From: Hyphomonas sediminis
Lineage (GTDB): Bacteria; Pseudomonadota; Alphaproteobacteria; Caulobacterales; Hyphomonadaceae
Direction of reading: 5' to 3'
Assembly: GCF_019679475.1 (NCBI RefSeq)
Contig: NZ_JAIEZP010000001.1
Coordinates: forward strand, 3,224,001 to 3,288,000
Length of the DNA: 64,000 nt
Both the position numbers and the translations under genes were made by a program. The notes below the pieces were generated by a model that ran no database searches, was not told the DNA's origin, and saw nothing but the letters and a program-made list of their open reading frames with translations. This document shows, one piece after another, positions 8,104 through 17,420 of the stretch. Position 1 is the stretch's first letter. Each line of letters begins with the position of its first letter.

Positions 8104-8886
8104 TTACCCCTGCTGATTGCGGCCTCGCGCCGTCACCTGCTTGCGGGCTTCTTCCACGGAATCGGCGGTAACGCTCTGCGAATGCTCGATCGAGCGTTTC
8201 ACTTCTTCCTTCATGCCTTGCGCAAAGGTCATGCCGAAACCGTCATCGATCAGCGCCTTGTACTTGCGCAGCAGGTCCGGATTGGTCGAGGTCATCTCGC
8301 TGGCGAGCTGCAGGGCAGCGGGCACCAGGTCTGCCGCCGGATAGACCCGGTTCACCAGGCCCCACTTCTCCGCCATATGCGCGTCGATGAAATTGCCGGT
8401 GAAGGACAGCTCCTTGGCGCGGCTGATGCCGATCAGGCGCGAAAGTTTCTGCGAAAGTCCCCAGCCCGGCACGATGCCGACGCGGGCATGGGTGTCGGCA
8501 AAGCGCGCATGTTCGGAGGCGAGCAGCACATCGCACATCAGGGCGAGTTCAAAGCCGCCGGTGATGGCAAAGCCATTGATCGCGCCGATGATCGGCCACG
8601 GGTAGGCTTCCAGCGCGGCGAGCATGTTGATCGCCTTGCTGTCTTCATCCGCGCCGAGGGCAAAGCCGGTCTGCCCGGCTTCCTTGAGGTCGATCCCTGC
8701 CGTGAAGGCGCGGCCATTTCCGGTCAGCACGACGGCGCGGATTTCCGGGTCATCCTTCAGCTCGGTGAACACGCGCACGATCTCGGCCCGCAGGGCTTTC
8801 GACAGGGCGTTCAGGGCGTCCGGGCGGTTCAGCGTGACGAGGCAAACGGCGCCATGGCGCTCGGTCAGGACGATGGGCTCGGACAT
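8104..8886 (-). CDS. Enoyl-CoA hydratase/isomerase (crotonase) family protein
   Basis: This 260-residue crotonase-fold protein has the oxyanion-hole segments GRAFTAGIDLKEA and INGFAITGGFELALMCD. The Glu in the second segment sits where crotonases carry a catalytic acid; the second acid is less clear, so hydratase and isomerase activity cannot be told apart. The start at 8886 has GGAGGAAG eight bases upstream; the longer open frame runs into unrelated upstream sequence. It would act in beta-oxidation or side-chain degradation. The next gene upstream on the strand is a small membrane protein. Confidence 0.88.
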   Translation of the reverse strand: MSEPIVLTERHGAVCLVTLNRPDALNALSKALRAEIVRVFTELKDDPEIRAVVLTGNGRAFTAGIDLKEAGQTGFALGADEDSKAINMLAALEAYPWPIIGAINGFAITGGFELALMCDVLLASEHARFADTHARVGIVPGWGLSQKLSRLIGISRAKELSFTGNFIDAHMAEKWGLVNRVYPAADLVPAALQLASEMTSTNPDLLRKYKALIDDGFGMTFAQGMKEEVKRSIEHSQSVTADSVEEARKQVTARGRNQQG

Positions 8887-8965
8887 GGGGCTTCCTCCGG
8901 TAATGTTGGCTGCCGAAGGTGTTAGGCCCGCCGGCGCCTGCCGCCAAGCCTGACGCCGCGTCGCG

Positions 8966-9457
8966 CTAGCCTGGGGCACGCTTGCCAGAGGCCAGCCGGA
9001 ACAGCGCCACCAGCGCCGCTGCCGCCGCAATGGCTGCGCTGAGCCAGAACAGGCCGAATTTGAGTGGCGTGATCCAGGCTTTCGCATCCAGCGCATTGGC
9101 CGCGCCGGAGAGCGCCAGCGCCTGAACGGTGTTCTCGGTCAGATCGAACACGATCACCGCAAACCCCGGCAGCGCCGCCAGCCGCCCCCATTTGCCGAAA
9201 AAGCGCAGCGCCATGCCGGCAAACAGCAGGCCAAAGCTCAGGGGAAACACGGTGTCGAGCAGGACGGTCACCCAGAAGTGCGCCGTTTTCTGCTCCGGTG
9301 TCAGGCTGGCGAAGAGGGCGTTCACATCGGCGGGCGCCGAGATGAGGTCCAGATAAGCGCCGCCAACTGCCGGGCCGAAAACGCGGAACCCCGCCCCGGC
9401 CAGAACCATCAGCACAAAGAGCGCCCACAGAACGGGCGTGCGAGCAATCAATTTCAT
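8966..9457 (-). CDS. Small four-helix membrane protein, unknown function
   Basis: The 163-residue product has four hydrophobic segments at about 8-30, 62-82, 92-112 and 132-153, separated by short polar loops. The first loop holds an acidic, probably periplasmic stretch, and the chain ends in a basic tail (RLASGKRAPG). I do not recognise a family. It lies between the crotonase (79 bases downstream) and the CinA-like gene, all on the minus strand, but the gaps do not suggest tight coupling. Confidence 0.65.
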   Translation of the reverse strand: MKLIARTPVLWALFVLMVLAGAGFRVFGPAVGGAYLDLISAPADVNALFASLTPEQKTAHFWVTVLLDTVFPLSFGLLFAGMALRFFGKWGRLAALPGFAVIVFDLTENTVQALALSGAANALDAKAWITPLKFGLFWLSAAIAAAAALVALFRLASGKRAPG

Positions 9458-9550
9458 GGTCTCCCCCTTGGAGTGTTTTTGGAGTTTTCTAGCAGCTCGT
9501 TGGAGGAATGGTTGGAGTTTTTTTGTACCCCCTATTCACGCTTTTGGCGG

Positions 9551-10309
9551 TCAGAGTGGATCGAGAATGGGCTCCACGCCCAGGCCCCGCATAAGGCTTT
9601 CCAGCTCGCCCTGCACCGCGGCCAGAACCCCGGTATCGGTGGCGCGGGCCACCAGGGCAACGCCTGTGTCGCCAATGCCCTGATACCAGGGATAAGACCC
9701 GATGGACGCTGCAGGATAGGCCTTGGCAATATCGCCGAGGCGTTCGGCCAGATCGCCTTCGCGCAGGCCCGGCCCGCGCAGCTGCACCTTGTGGACAACG
9801 GCCCCGCCCTCTAGGCGCGGGCCAATGTCTTCCAGCATGGCGCGGACGATTTGCGGCACGCCTGCCAGGGTGAACACGTTCTCCATCTGGAAGCCGGGCG
9901 CGCCGGAGACGGGGTTTTTCACGATGCTGGCGCCATGGGGAATGCGCGCCATCCGCCGGCGGGCGGGCGTGAATTCGGTATTCATTGCCCTGTAGCGTTC
10001 AGCCATGTCGGCAAGCACTTCGGGATGTTCCGAAATGCCCGTGCCAAAGGCCGCGGCGATGGCATCGGCCGTGATATCGTCATGCGTCGGGCCGATGCCG
10101 CCGGTGGTGAAGACGTAAGTGTATTTCGCCCGCAGCTGATTGACCGCCGCCACGATTTCCTCTTCCACATCGGCCACCGTCCGGCATTCGCGCACAGGAA
10201 TCCCAATTGGTTCAAGGTATTGGGCGATCTGTTGGAGATTGATGTCCCGGGTGCGCCCCGAGAGAAGTTCATCCCCGATCAGCAGGACGGCGGCGGTGGG
10301 CTGGGTCAT
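9551..10309 (-). CDS. CinA N-terminal-like molybdopterin-binding domain protein (COG1058)
   Basis: The 252-residue protein is the stand-alone MoCF-binding domain found at the N-terminus of CinA. It shows IGDELLSGRTRDIN near the start and the nucleotide-type loop FTTGGIGPTHDDITADAI around 80-100. The C-terminal nicotinamide-nucleotide amidase domain of full CinA is absent. Related proteins hydrolyse ADP-ribose or FAD-type pyrophosphates, but the role of the short form is open. Its ATG overlaps the stop of the upstream serine hydrolase gene (ATGA at 10306-10309), so the two are translationally coupled. Confidence 0.88.
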   Translation of the reverse strand: MTQPTAAVLLIGDELLSGRTRDINLQQIAQYLEPIGIPVRECRTVADVEEEIVAAVNQLRAKYTYVFTTGGIGPTHDDITADAIAAAFGTGISEHPEVLADMAERYRAMNTEFTPARRRMARIPHGASIVKNPVSGAPGFQMENVFTLAGVPQIVRAMLEDIGPRLEGGAVVHKVQLRGPGLREGDLAERLGDIAKAYPAASIGSYPWYQGIGDTGVALVARATDTGVLAAVQGELESLMRGLGVEPILDPL

Positions 10310-11634
10310 TCGGCCTCCTCAAGAGCCTCGTAGACTAGGTGGACCGAGGCGGAACGGCCATCGAAACCGCCCTGCGCGCCACCGAAGTGTTGGATCATAC
10401 CGATAAAATATAGATCGTTTACCGGGTCTACCCAGAACCATGTGCCGGCTGCGCCGCCCCATCTGTAGCTGCCAGCCGGATAAGGCATCGCCGGATCGCG
10501 TTCCAGCATGACGGCAAAGTCGAGCCCGAAGCCGACGCCGGTCGGCTGGTCGGTCGCCAAGCCATCATGGCTGATGTGAACGCCGGGCGGCAGGTGATCG
10601 GTTGCCATCAGGCGCACGGTTTCCGGTTTCAGGATCTGGATGCCGTCGAGCGTGCCCTCATTCACCAGCATCTCGGTGAAGCGGGCATAGTCGTCCATCG
10701 TGCCAACGAGGCCGTGGCCACCGCCTTCAAAGCGGATCGTGTCCTCGCGGAACTGATAGGGCCAGTCAGTTGCGGGCGCCCATGTCTTGCCGTCCCACAG
10801 GTAAAGATCGGCGAAGCGGTCATACTGATCGTCAGGCACAAAGAAGGCAGTGTCCTTCATGCCGAGCGGATCGAACAGGCGTGTTTTGAGGAACGCTCCG
10901 AACTTCTGGCCGGAGAGCTTCTCCACCAGATAGCCCTGCAGATCGACCGAGATGGAATAGTCCCAGACGGTGCCGGGCTGATGCAGCAAGGGGATGGACG
11001 AAACGCGCTCGATCAGCCCCTCCATGCCCGGCGACCGGAAGACTTCCAACTCGCGGAATTTCTCATTCACATAGTCGTTGCCGCGCAGGCCGTATCCAAA
11101 GCCTGCCGTGTGGCTCATCAGCTCCTGGATCGTGGGGGGACGGTTCATCGGTTCGAGGATCGGTTGGCCGGCATCGTCCATGCCGGTATAGACCTGCAGT
11201 CCCTCAAGTTCGGGGATGTATTTGGTAACCGGGTCGTCCAGCTGGAACTCGCCCTCTTCCCACAGCATCATCAGCGCGACGCCGGTGATCGGCTTGGACA
11301 TCGAATAGTAACGGTAGATCGTATCGTCTTCGATTGGGGCGCCATCCTCTTCACGGCGGATACCGGCGCGCACTTCGCTGACAATCTTGCCGTCTTTGAC
11401 CAGCCGGGTTGCGATGCCCTTCACCTGACCGTCGGTGACGTACTGGGCCATGCGCGCCTCCAGCGCAGCGATGCCTCCTTCGCTGAAGGACGAAACTTCC
11501 GTTTCCGCCGCAGCAGCCTGCGTTTCCGCACCGCCTGAAAGCGGCGACGCTGCGGGCGTCCCCGCACAAGCCCAAAGTGAAAATGCCAGCGTTACCGCTG
11601 CGCATCCTGTTCCGAATTTCCTGGTTGCTGCCAT
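10306..11634 (-). CDS. Serine hydrolase, beta-lactamase/EstB family, lipoprotein
   Basis: This 442-residue class C-type penicillin-binding fold has the nucleophile motif SMSK (Ser111, Lys114). A tyrosine in DYSIS near 225 is the likely general base. The N-terminus is a lipoprotein signal with Cys23 in SLWAC, followed by an Ala/Thr-rich linker, so it is probably membrane-anchored in the periplasm. Family members are esterases, D-aminopeptidases or peptidases rather than resistance enzymes. It is the first gene of a pair with the CinA-like gene. Confidence 0.88.
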   Translation of the reverse strand: MAATRKFGTGCAAVTLAFSLWACAGTPAASPLSGGAETQAAAAETEVSSFSEGGIAALEARMAQYVTDGQVKGIATRLVKDGKIVSEVRAGIRREEDGAPIEDDTIYRYYSMSKPITGVALMMLWEEGEFQLDDPVTKYIPELEGLQVYTGMDDAGQPILEPMNRPPTIQELMSHTAGFGYGLRGNDYVNEKFRELEVFRSPGMEGLIERVSSIPLLHQPGTVWDYSISVDLQGYLVEKLSGQKFGAFLKTRLFDPLGMKDTAFFVPDDQYDRFADLYLWDGKTWAPATDWPYQFREDTIRFEGGGHGLVGTMDDYARFTEMLVNEGTLDGIQILKPETVRLMATDHLPPGVHISHDGLATDQPTGVGFGLDFAVMLERDPAMPYPAGSYRWGGAAGTWFWVDPVNDLYFIGMIQHFGGAQGGFDGRSASVHLVYEALEEAE

Positions 11635-11747
11635 CTGCTGCCTCCCCTTTTATCTGCTTTACGGTCGACAAGCCCCAGTTCACCGCAGACAGCAAGTGAG
11701 CAGATATAGGTATGGAAAACGGACGCCGGGCCTGTCATATTACGCGC

Positions 11748-12569
11748 ATGAACGATACGAACCTCCTCCTGCCCATGCGCACTGGCGAAATCCGCATTCA
11801 CGATGCCGAAGGCTTCGAAGGGATGCGCCGTGCCGGCCGCCTGGTCGCCGAGTGCCTGGACATGCTGGTGCCGGAAGTGAAGCCGGGTGTAACCACCGAG
11901 CATCTCGACAATCTCGTTCGGGAGTTTGTGCAGGATAATGGCGCAGTTTCCGCGACCATCGGCTATCGCGGCTATCGCCACGCCTCGTGCATTTCGGTCA
12001 ATCATGTCATCTGCCATGGCATTCCCGGCACCAAGGCGCTGAAGGAAGGCGACATTGCGAACATCGACGTGACGCTGATCCTGGACGGCTGGCATGGCGA
12101 CCACAGCCGCATGTACGGCGTCGGCGAAGTGAAGCGCAAAGCCGAACGCCTGATGGAAGTGACTTATGAATCGCTGATGGCAGGCATCGCTGCGGTTAAA
12201 CCCGGCGCCCGCTTTGGCGATATCGGCGGCGCTATCAGCGAAATCGCCCGCCTCAACCGGTATTCGGTGGTCGATGATTTCTGCGGACACGGCCTCGGCC
12301 GTCTGTTCCATGACGAGCCGAATGTGGTCCACTCAGCTCTCGCCGGATCGGGCCCGGAGCTGAAACCCGGCATGTTCTTCACGATCGAGCCGATGCTCAA
12401 TCTCGGCCGCCGGGACGCGGCGATCCTTCCCGATGGCTGGACCGCCGTGACGCGCGACCGCCAGCTGTCCGCCCAGTTCGAACACTCCATCGGCGTGACC
12501 GAAACCGGCGTCGAAATCTTCTCCGCCTCCCCCAAAGGCTGGCATGAACCCTACAAGGTAAAACTCTAA
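11748..12569 (+). CDS. map: Type I methionine aminopeptidase
   Basis: The 273-residue enzyme removes the initiator methionine from nascent proteins. All five dinuclear-metal ligands are visible: two Asp in NIDVTLILDGWHGDHS, His in GHGLGRLFHDEP, Glu in TIEPML and Glu in QFEHSIGVTE. The ATG at 11748 gives the usual family length. An in-frame ATG at 11712 adds 12 residues unlike the family, and neither has a clear ribosome binding site, so the message may be leaderless. It is divergent from the serine hydrolase. Confidence 0.93.
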   Translation: MNDTNLLLPMRTGEIRIHDAEGFEGMRRAGRLVAECLDMLVPEVKPGVTTEHLDNLVREFVQDNGAVSATIGYRGYRHASCISVNHVICHGIPGTKALKEGDIANIDVTLILDGWHGDHSRMYGVGEVKRKAERLMEVTYESLMAGIAAVKPGARFGDIGGAISEIARLNRYSVVDDFCGHGLGRLFHDEPNVVHSALAGSGPELKPGMFFTIEPMLNLGRRDAAILPDGWTAVTRDRQLSAQFEHSIGVTETGVEIFSASPKGWHEPYKVKL

Positions 12570-12577
12570 GCGCCCCG

Positions 12578-13207
12578 CTACTCAGCCGCAGCAGATGGCG
12601 GCATGTAGAACTCCGCCGCTTCGACGGGCATTTTTTCCATTGAGATCGTGATGCCATGCTCCGCTGCGAGCTGGCTGATCACCGCGCCAAAATCTTCCGC
12701 AGACTCGGGCTTTGCCTCCGCAATCCGTGGCCCCGCCCCATTCATGAAGGTCTCGAAGGAACCGCCGGTCGTTATCATGATAAGTTCCGTCGGCGCGTCC
12801 GATCCGTTCCAGAACATGTGTGCATGACCACGATTGAGCGCAGCAAAGTCACCGGGATTTAGACGAAGCACCTGCCCGTTCGACAAGACATCCAGCGTTC
12901 CCGACACAACAAAGAAGTATTCGTCTTCGAGCGAATGGGTGTGCGGCGGCGAACCAGGGCTACGCGGCGGGAGCAGAAATTCGTAGACGGTGACATCGCC
13001 TGCCGACTCTTCGCTCGAAAGCAAAAGTCGAACCGGATGGAACGGATTGTCCACAGCGTGCCCGGTCGCCGCACGCACGAGCTTGTCGGAATGATCCACC
13101 GCCGATGCCCCGGCATGGTCATGATGATGCATATGCCCATGCGCATGATGGGCGCAGGCAGCCAGACTCAATGCCAAAGCTGGCAGGATTGTTGATTTGA
13201 TTTGCAT
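12578..13207 (-). CDS. His-rich cupin-domain lipoprotein
   Basis: The 209-residue protein begins with a lipoprotein signal (LALSLAACAHH, Cys near 17). A histidine cluster follows at once (HHAHGHMHHHDHAG, residues 18-31), typical of metal binding. A single cupin barrel comes next, with the metal-site motif PPHTHSLEDEYFFV and the second motif GDFAALNRGHAHMFWNG. The cupin half resembles quercetinase-like and polyketide-cyclase-like small enzymes; the substrate is unknown. The start at 13207 follows GGGGA. It converges with map and its start region overlaps the untranslated leader of radC on the other strand. Confidence 0.78.
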   Translation of the reverse strand: MQIKSTILPALALSLAACAHHAHGHMHHHDHAGASAVDHSDKLVRAATGHAVDNPFHPVRLLLSSEESAGDVTVYEFLLPPRSPGSPPHTHSLEDEYFFVVSGTLDVLSNGQVLRLNPGDFAALNRGHAHMFWNGSDAPTELIMITTGGSFETFMNGAGPRIAEAKPESAEDFGAVISQLAAEHGITISMEKMPVEAAEFYMPPSAAAE

Positions 13208-13333
13208 GTACGTGTCCCCACACTTGATGCCGCCTCCCAGCAGCGCTGCCATCATGGGGTCAAGCGTCCGATGTTTCAACATTCCGCGCGAAGTTGCTTT
13301 ATGGAACGCAAAATCCATGTTTTCTCCGCGAGG

Positions 13334-14023
13334 ATGAACTCAGAAACACCCCCTCCTCACTGGCATGGCCATAGAGACCGGCTACGCACCAAGCTGCTGA
13401 AGCGCGGCGCCAACGCACTGGACGACTACGAGATTCTGGAAGTTCTGCTGATGGCGTTCATTCCACGCAGGGATGTAAAGCCTATCGCAAAGGCGCTTGA
13501 GGCAAAGTTCAACAGCCTGTCGGCAATCCTCGCGGCGCCATCAGAAGAACTCGTCAAAGTGGATGGAATCGGCGAAACTGCAGCGGCCTACATTAAAGCC
13601 ATATCAGAGCTACACTCGCGGGCTGGCCGCGAAGAGATCAAATCGCGAGAAGCAATCTCTTCCTGGTCGGCGTTGATTGCCTATGTGCGCCGCGAACTAC
13701 AACATGAGAAGCGCGAGCAGTTTCGCGTGATATTCCTTGATCGGAAGAACCAGCTGATCCTCGACCAGATCATGGGACACGGCACCGTGGACCATGCCCC
13801 TGTTTATCCACGCGAGATCGCACGCCGGGCGCTTGAACTTCAAGCATCCAGTCTGATCCTGGTGCACAATCACCCTTCTGGCGACCCCAAACCATCCCGA
13901 GCCGACATTGAGATTACACGAGAAATTATCGACGCGCTCGAACCGTTCGATATCTCCGTACATGATCATCTTATTGTCGGCACATCCGGAGTCGCCAGCC
14001 TCAAGACAGCAGGCCTGATTTAA
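13334..14023 (+). CDS. radC: RadC-family JAB-domain protein
   Basis: The 229-residue protein has an N-terminal helix-hairpin-helix region (LVKVDGIGETAAAYIKAIS). It ends with the JAB/MPN metalloprotease-like signature HNHPSGDPKPSRAD (H-x-H-x10-D). Despite the name, the family's role in repair is not supported and its biochemical function is unsettled. The start at 13334 is chosen because homology-like sequence begins just after it; ATGs at 13301 and 13202 are alternatives. Its last 23 bases overlap the end of the convergent ABC-F gene. Confidence 0.87.
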   Translation: MNSETPPPHWHGHRDRLRTKLLKRGANALDDYEILEVLLMAFIPRRDVKPIAKALEAKFNSLSAILAAPSEELVKVDGIGETAAAYIKAISELHSRAGREEIKSREAISSWSALIAYVRRELQHEKREQFRVIFLDRKNQLILDQIMGHGTVDHAPVYPREIARRALELQASSLILVHNHPSGDPKPSRADIEITREIIDALEPFDISVHDHLIVGTSGVASLKTAGLI

Positions 14024-15599
14024 GATCCATCTTACGGGCGATCCCTGTTTTCTGCAGGAAAGTGTTGTCATGACTGACAACGAGCAGAGCGCCATCATAA
14101 GCATTGAGCCCCGCTTCGACGACCTCCAGCGATGAAATATCCAGATGATTGGTCGGCTCGTCGAGGATGAGTAGTTGCGGGGGCGCTTGCCCGCCAAGCA
14201 CGCAGGCGAGCCCGGCACGCAACCGCTCACCACCACTCAGGGAACCTGCCTGCTGTAGCGCGGCATCCGCACGGAAACGGAAGCGCGCCAGCACGGCGCG
14301 GCAGGCATTTTCATCGGCCTCCGGATTTATGCGCCGATAATTCTGCAAAATCGTGTCGGCAGGATCGAGCAAGGTGACATCCTGATCCAACATCGCCATC
14401 CGAACATGCGTGCAAACCTCGCCAGCGATCGGCTGCAAGGCGCCCGCAACGGTTTTCAACAACGTTGACTTCCCCGAACCGTTCGGTCCGGAAACACAAA
14501 CTCGCTCAGGTCCGACCATTTCAAAAGTTAGTCCACGGATCGTTGGATTGGACGCATCATACCCCACGACAAGATCCCGGGCTGTGACAACCTTTCGGCT
14601 CTTGGTGAGCCCTGTTCCGGCGAGTTTGACCGTGAAGGGTTGCAGAACTTCGATCCTGGCGCGCGCGGCGGACGCCGCTTCGTTGGCCTCGGACTTCTGC
14701 CTCTCGCCAAGCCGATGAATATCTCCCTTTGATGCTTCAGCGCGCCGCTTCAGCGTCCCGCTCAGAATGCGCGGCATGTCTCCCTTGGCACCTTTGCGAC
14801 TACCCGCACCATCGCGACGGGCCTTGCGCGCTGCTGCAAGTCTCGCCTTTTCGTTCACCTCGCCGATCCGCCTTTCGGCTTCGGCAAGGTCTTGCTGGGC
14901 GGCGGCCAGCTCCAGCGCCTTCTGTGCTTCATAAGCACTCCACCCACCCCCATATCGCGCAGCGCCAAGCGTGGTGAGTTCCACAATTGCATCCATTGTT
15001 TCCAGAAGGGCGCGGTCATGGCTCACCACAATCGCGCCGCCCGGCCAGCCTCCGAGTAACTCGGCAAGCGCCTCGCGGCCTTCGCGGTCAAGATTGTTGG
15101 TCGGCTCGTCCAGCAGCAGGAAATCTGGCTGAGCAAGGATCAGCGCCGCGATGCTGATACGGGTGCGTTGGCCACCTGAGAGCGTGGCAAGCAACGCCCC
15201 CGGTGGCATTTCCGGAAGACCCGCCTGTGTCAGCGCCTCGGCAAGCCGCTGTTCGAGCGTCCAGTCAGCGTCTGCAAAGTCGGCTTCGTCGCCGCCGCCT
15301 GACTCTATGCGGGCAAGGCGCGCCAGCCCTTCGGTGACGCCCATCAGATCCGCGACGGTTTCAAACGGTTCAGGCTCAAACGACTGCCGCAACAGGCCAG
15401 TGGCCCCAACAACGGAAACTACGCCCGTTGTTGCAGGCATTGCGCCGGCAATCAGACCCAGAAGAGTCGACTTACCGACACCGTTCCGGCCAACAAGGCC
15501 GATACGCTCATGGCCAAAGCTGAAATTCAGGTCTGAAAAAAGGACCCGGCCGTCAGGTAGCGCAAATGTAAGCGACGAAAGTGTTATGGAAGCGGGCAT
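14001..15599 (-). CDS. ABC-F family ATP-binding cassette protein
   Basis: This 532-residue soluble protein has two ABC domains and no membrane segments. The first has Walker A GRNGVGKST (37-45), signature LSGGQRTR and Walker B LLLDEPTNNLD. The second has GPNGSGKST, LSGGERLR and LILDEPTNHLD. A basic, Lys/Arg-rich linker of about 80 residues joins them. ABC-F proteins bind the ribosome and act as translation factors or antibiotic-protection factors. The compact length and linker resemble the Uup/YheS side of the family rather than EttA, but the subgroup is uncertain. Confidence 0.92.
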   Translation of the reverse strand: MPASITLSSLTFALPDGRVLFSDLNFSFGHERIGLVGRNGVGKSTLLGLIAGAMPATTGVVSVVGATGLLRQSFEPEPFETVADLMGVTEGLARLARIESGGGDEADFADADWTLEQRLAEALTQAGLPEMPPGALLATLSGGQRTRISIAALILAQPDFLLLDEPTNNLDREGREALAELLGGWPGGAIVVSHDRALLETMDAIVELTTLGAARYGGGWSAYEAQKALELAAAQQDLAEAERRIGEVNEKARLAAARKARRDGAGSRKGAKGDMPRILSGTLKRRAEASKGDIHRLGERQKSEANEAASAARARIEVLQPFTVKLAGTGLTKSRKVVTARDLVVGYDASNPTIRGLTFEMVGPERVCVSGPNGSGKSTLLKTVAGALQPIAGEVCTHVRMAMLDQDVTLLDPADTILQNYRRINPEADENACRAVLARFRFRADAALQQAGSLSGGERLRAGLACVLGGQAPPQLLILDEPTNHLDISSLEVVEAGLNAYDGALLVVSHDNTFLQKTGIARKMDLKSGLLS

Positions 15600-15886
15600 A
15601 GCAGGAACTCATCCGGTAAACTGATCCGTGGGCGGTCGTTTTCCGATTGTTGTTCATGTATTCAGCCTCGCATTGCCACGTTCTGAACCTGTAAACTCTT
15701 TAGCTCAGGTTTTTGGACATAGGCCGCCTTCCGGCCGAATTCAACTCTCGCCTTGCGGGAAACGGCTGCGCCTGCCCGCGCCTTACCTAACGATAACACT
15801 TGCAGGCGTCGTCGGGCAGGTTACCGTTACTCCACAAAATCCAGCGCGCCGCCAGAAGCGCGTTTCCTTGGGAGGCGAGCTTTAAG

Positions 15887-17383
15887 ATGACGGCACCCGC
15901 AGATGCGGCTCAAAGCGACAATGGGCACATCACCGGTTTTGGCACCAAACCTTACCGGTCCTATGTGCTTCTGGCACTCACGCTCATTTATACGCTGAAC
16001 TTCATTGACCGCACTGTGATCACGGTGGTGGCTCAGCCCATCATCAACACATTCTCGCTGTCCGATGCCCAATGGGGCCTGCTGACGGGGCCTCCCTTCG
16101 CGATTTTCTACGCGCTGATGGGAATTCCGATTGCCATGTGGGCTGACCGTGGCAACCGCATCTTCATTATCGCCCTATGCGTTATTGTATGGTCCATCAT
16201 GACTGTCGCCTGCGGGCTTGCTGCCAGCTTTATCTGGCTGCTCCTGTTCCGCATTGGCGTTGCTGTCGGCGAAGCCGGGTGCACACCACCGGCCAACTCG
16301 ATCATTACCGATTACTACCCCCCGAAAAGCAGGGCCAATGCCATTGGCATCTACTCCATGGGCGTGACCATTGGCGGCGTCATGGCGCAGCTGTTTGGCG
16401 GCGCACTGGCCGGCCTGCAGGGACCTGACTTCGGAAACTTCATCGGCTCTATGGGGCTTGGCGGGTTGTTCTCAGGAATAAACTGGGAAGAGGTCGAAGG
16501 CTGGCGGCTGGTGTTCGTGATCGTCGGCGCGCCCGGCATTCTGATCGCTGCATTGCTATGGTTCACCGTCAAAGAGCCGCCTCGTGGATATTCCGATCCC
16601 AAAGGCGCGACGCCCGTTGAAAAGGCCGGTTTCTTCGAGGCATTCAAGGAATTTGGCAAAAAGCCTACTTTCTGGACATTGTCTTTGGGCGCCGCATTCG
16701 TCGCGTTTGTCGGCTATGGTTTGATTGCCTTCCAGGCGCCGTTCCTCATGCGTGTGCATGGGGTCAGTGTATCGGAAGCCGCCATCCATTATGGCGCTCC
16801 GCTGGCCGCCGTCGCGGCACTGGGTACGTTCCTTGGCGGCTTTCTCTCCGAGAAACTGTCTCCCCGCTTTCCCGCAATTGTTGCCTGGCTTCCCGGCGTC
16901 GGCCTGCTGGTTTCCATCCCGGCCTATGTCGGCGCCTTCCTTGCCCCCACGCTCAGCATGGCGTTTGGACTCTGGGTCATCGCCGCTGTTGCGCACTACG
17001 CCTACCTCGGGGCGCAATACACAGTGTCGACCGCGATCGTGAGCCCTAGATCCCGCGCGACGACCGTGTCGGTCCTGCTCTTGATCGTAAGCCTCATTGG
17101 CAACGGTATCGGCCCTCTGTTTACCGGCATCATGAGCAGCGCGTTCATGGGCGGCATCATCGAAAAAAACGGCCTTACGGAAGCGTACGCCACTTTCAAT
17201 CCGGGCTTTTGCGGTGCTCGCATCGCCGAGCTCGGAGAGCAAGGGCCGGCGCTTTGCTCAGCCTATGCTGAGGGCCTGCGCCAGTCGATGGTTGCCACGG
17301 TGCTGTTCTTCCTGGTTGCGGCTGCTTTCTACTTTCTCGCTTCGCGCACCTTCCTGAAGGATCGCTGGAGCCCCGCAACCTAA
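15887..17383 (+). CDS. MFS transporter, Spinster-like (first of a tandem pair)
   Basis: The 498-residue, 12-helix major-facilitator protein starts at an ATG 11 bases after GGAGG; upstream codons in the open frame are not membrane-protein-like. Family marks include NFIDRTVITVVAQPI in helix 1, GIPIAMWADRGNR in the helix 2-3 loop and GVAVGEAGCTPPANSIITDYY in helix 4-5. It has the same length as the next gene and is clearly its paralogue. A two-Cys periplasmic segment (GFCGARIAELGEQGPALCS) may form a disulfide. Substrates of this subgroup include sphingolipids, amphiphiles and organic acids; none can be assigned here. Confidence 0.88.
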   Translation: MTAPADAAQSDNGHITGFGTKPYRSYVLLALTLIYTLNFIDRTVITVVAQPIINTFSLSDAQWGLLTGPPFAIFYALMGIPIAMWADRGNRIFIIALCVIVWSIMTVACGLAASFIWLLLFRIGVAVGEAGCTPPANSIITDYYPPKSRANAIGIYSMGVTIGGVMAQLFGGALAGLQGPDFGNFIGSMGLGGLFSGINWEEVEGWRLVFVIVGAPGILIAALLWFTVKEPPRGYSDPKGATPVEKAGFFEAFKEFGKKPTFWTLSLGAAFVAFVGYGLIAFQAPFLMRVHGVSVSEAAIHYGAPLAAVAALGTFLGGFLSEKLSPRFPAIVAWLPGVGLLVSIPAYVGAFLAPTLSMAFGLWVIAAVAHYAYLGAQYTVSTAIVSPRSRATTVSVLLLIVSLIGNGIGPLFTGIMSSAFMGGIIEKNGLTEAYATFNPGFCGARIAELGEQGPALCSAYAEGLRQSMVATVLFFLVAAAFYFLASRTFLKDRWSPAT

Positions 17384-17420
17384 TCCATCAAAATTTGCCT
17401 GACTGTCCGTGGAGACCCGC

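Noticed and set aside
15600-15886. Possible small gene in the 287-base gap before the first MFS gene
   Set aside because: Short frames exist, but none has a ribosome binding site or protein-like composition; I see only upstream leader sequence.
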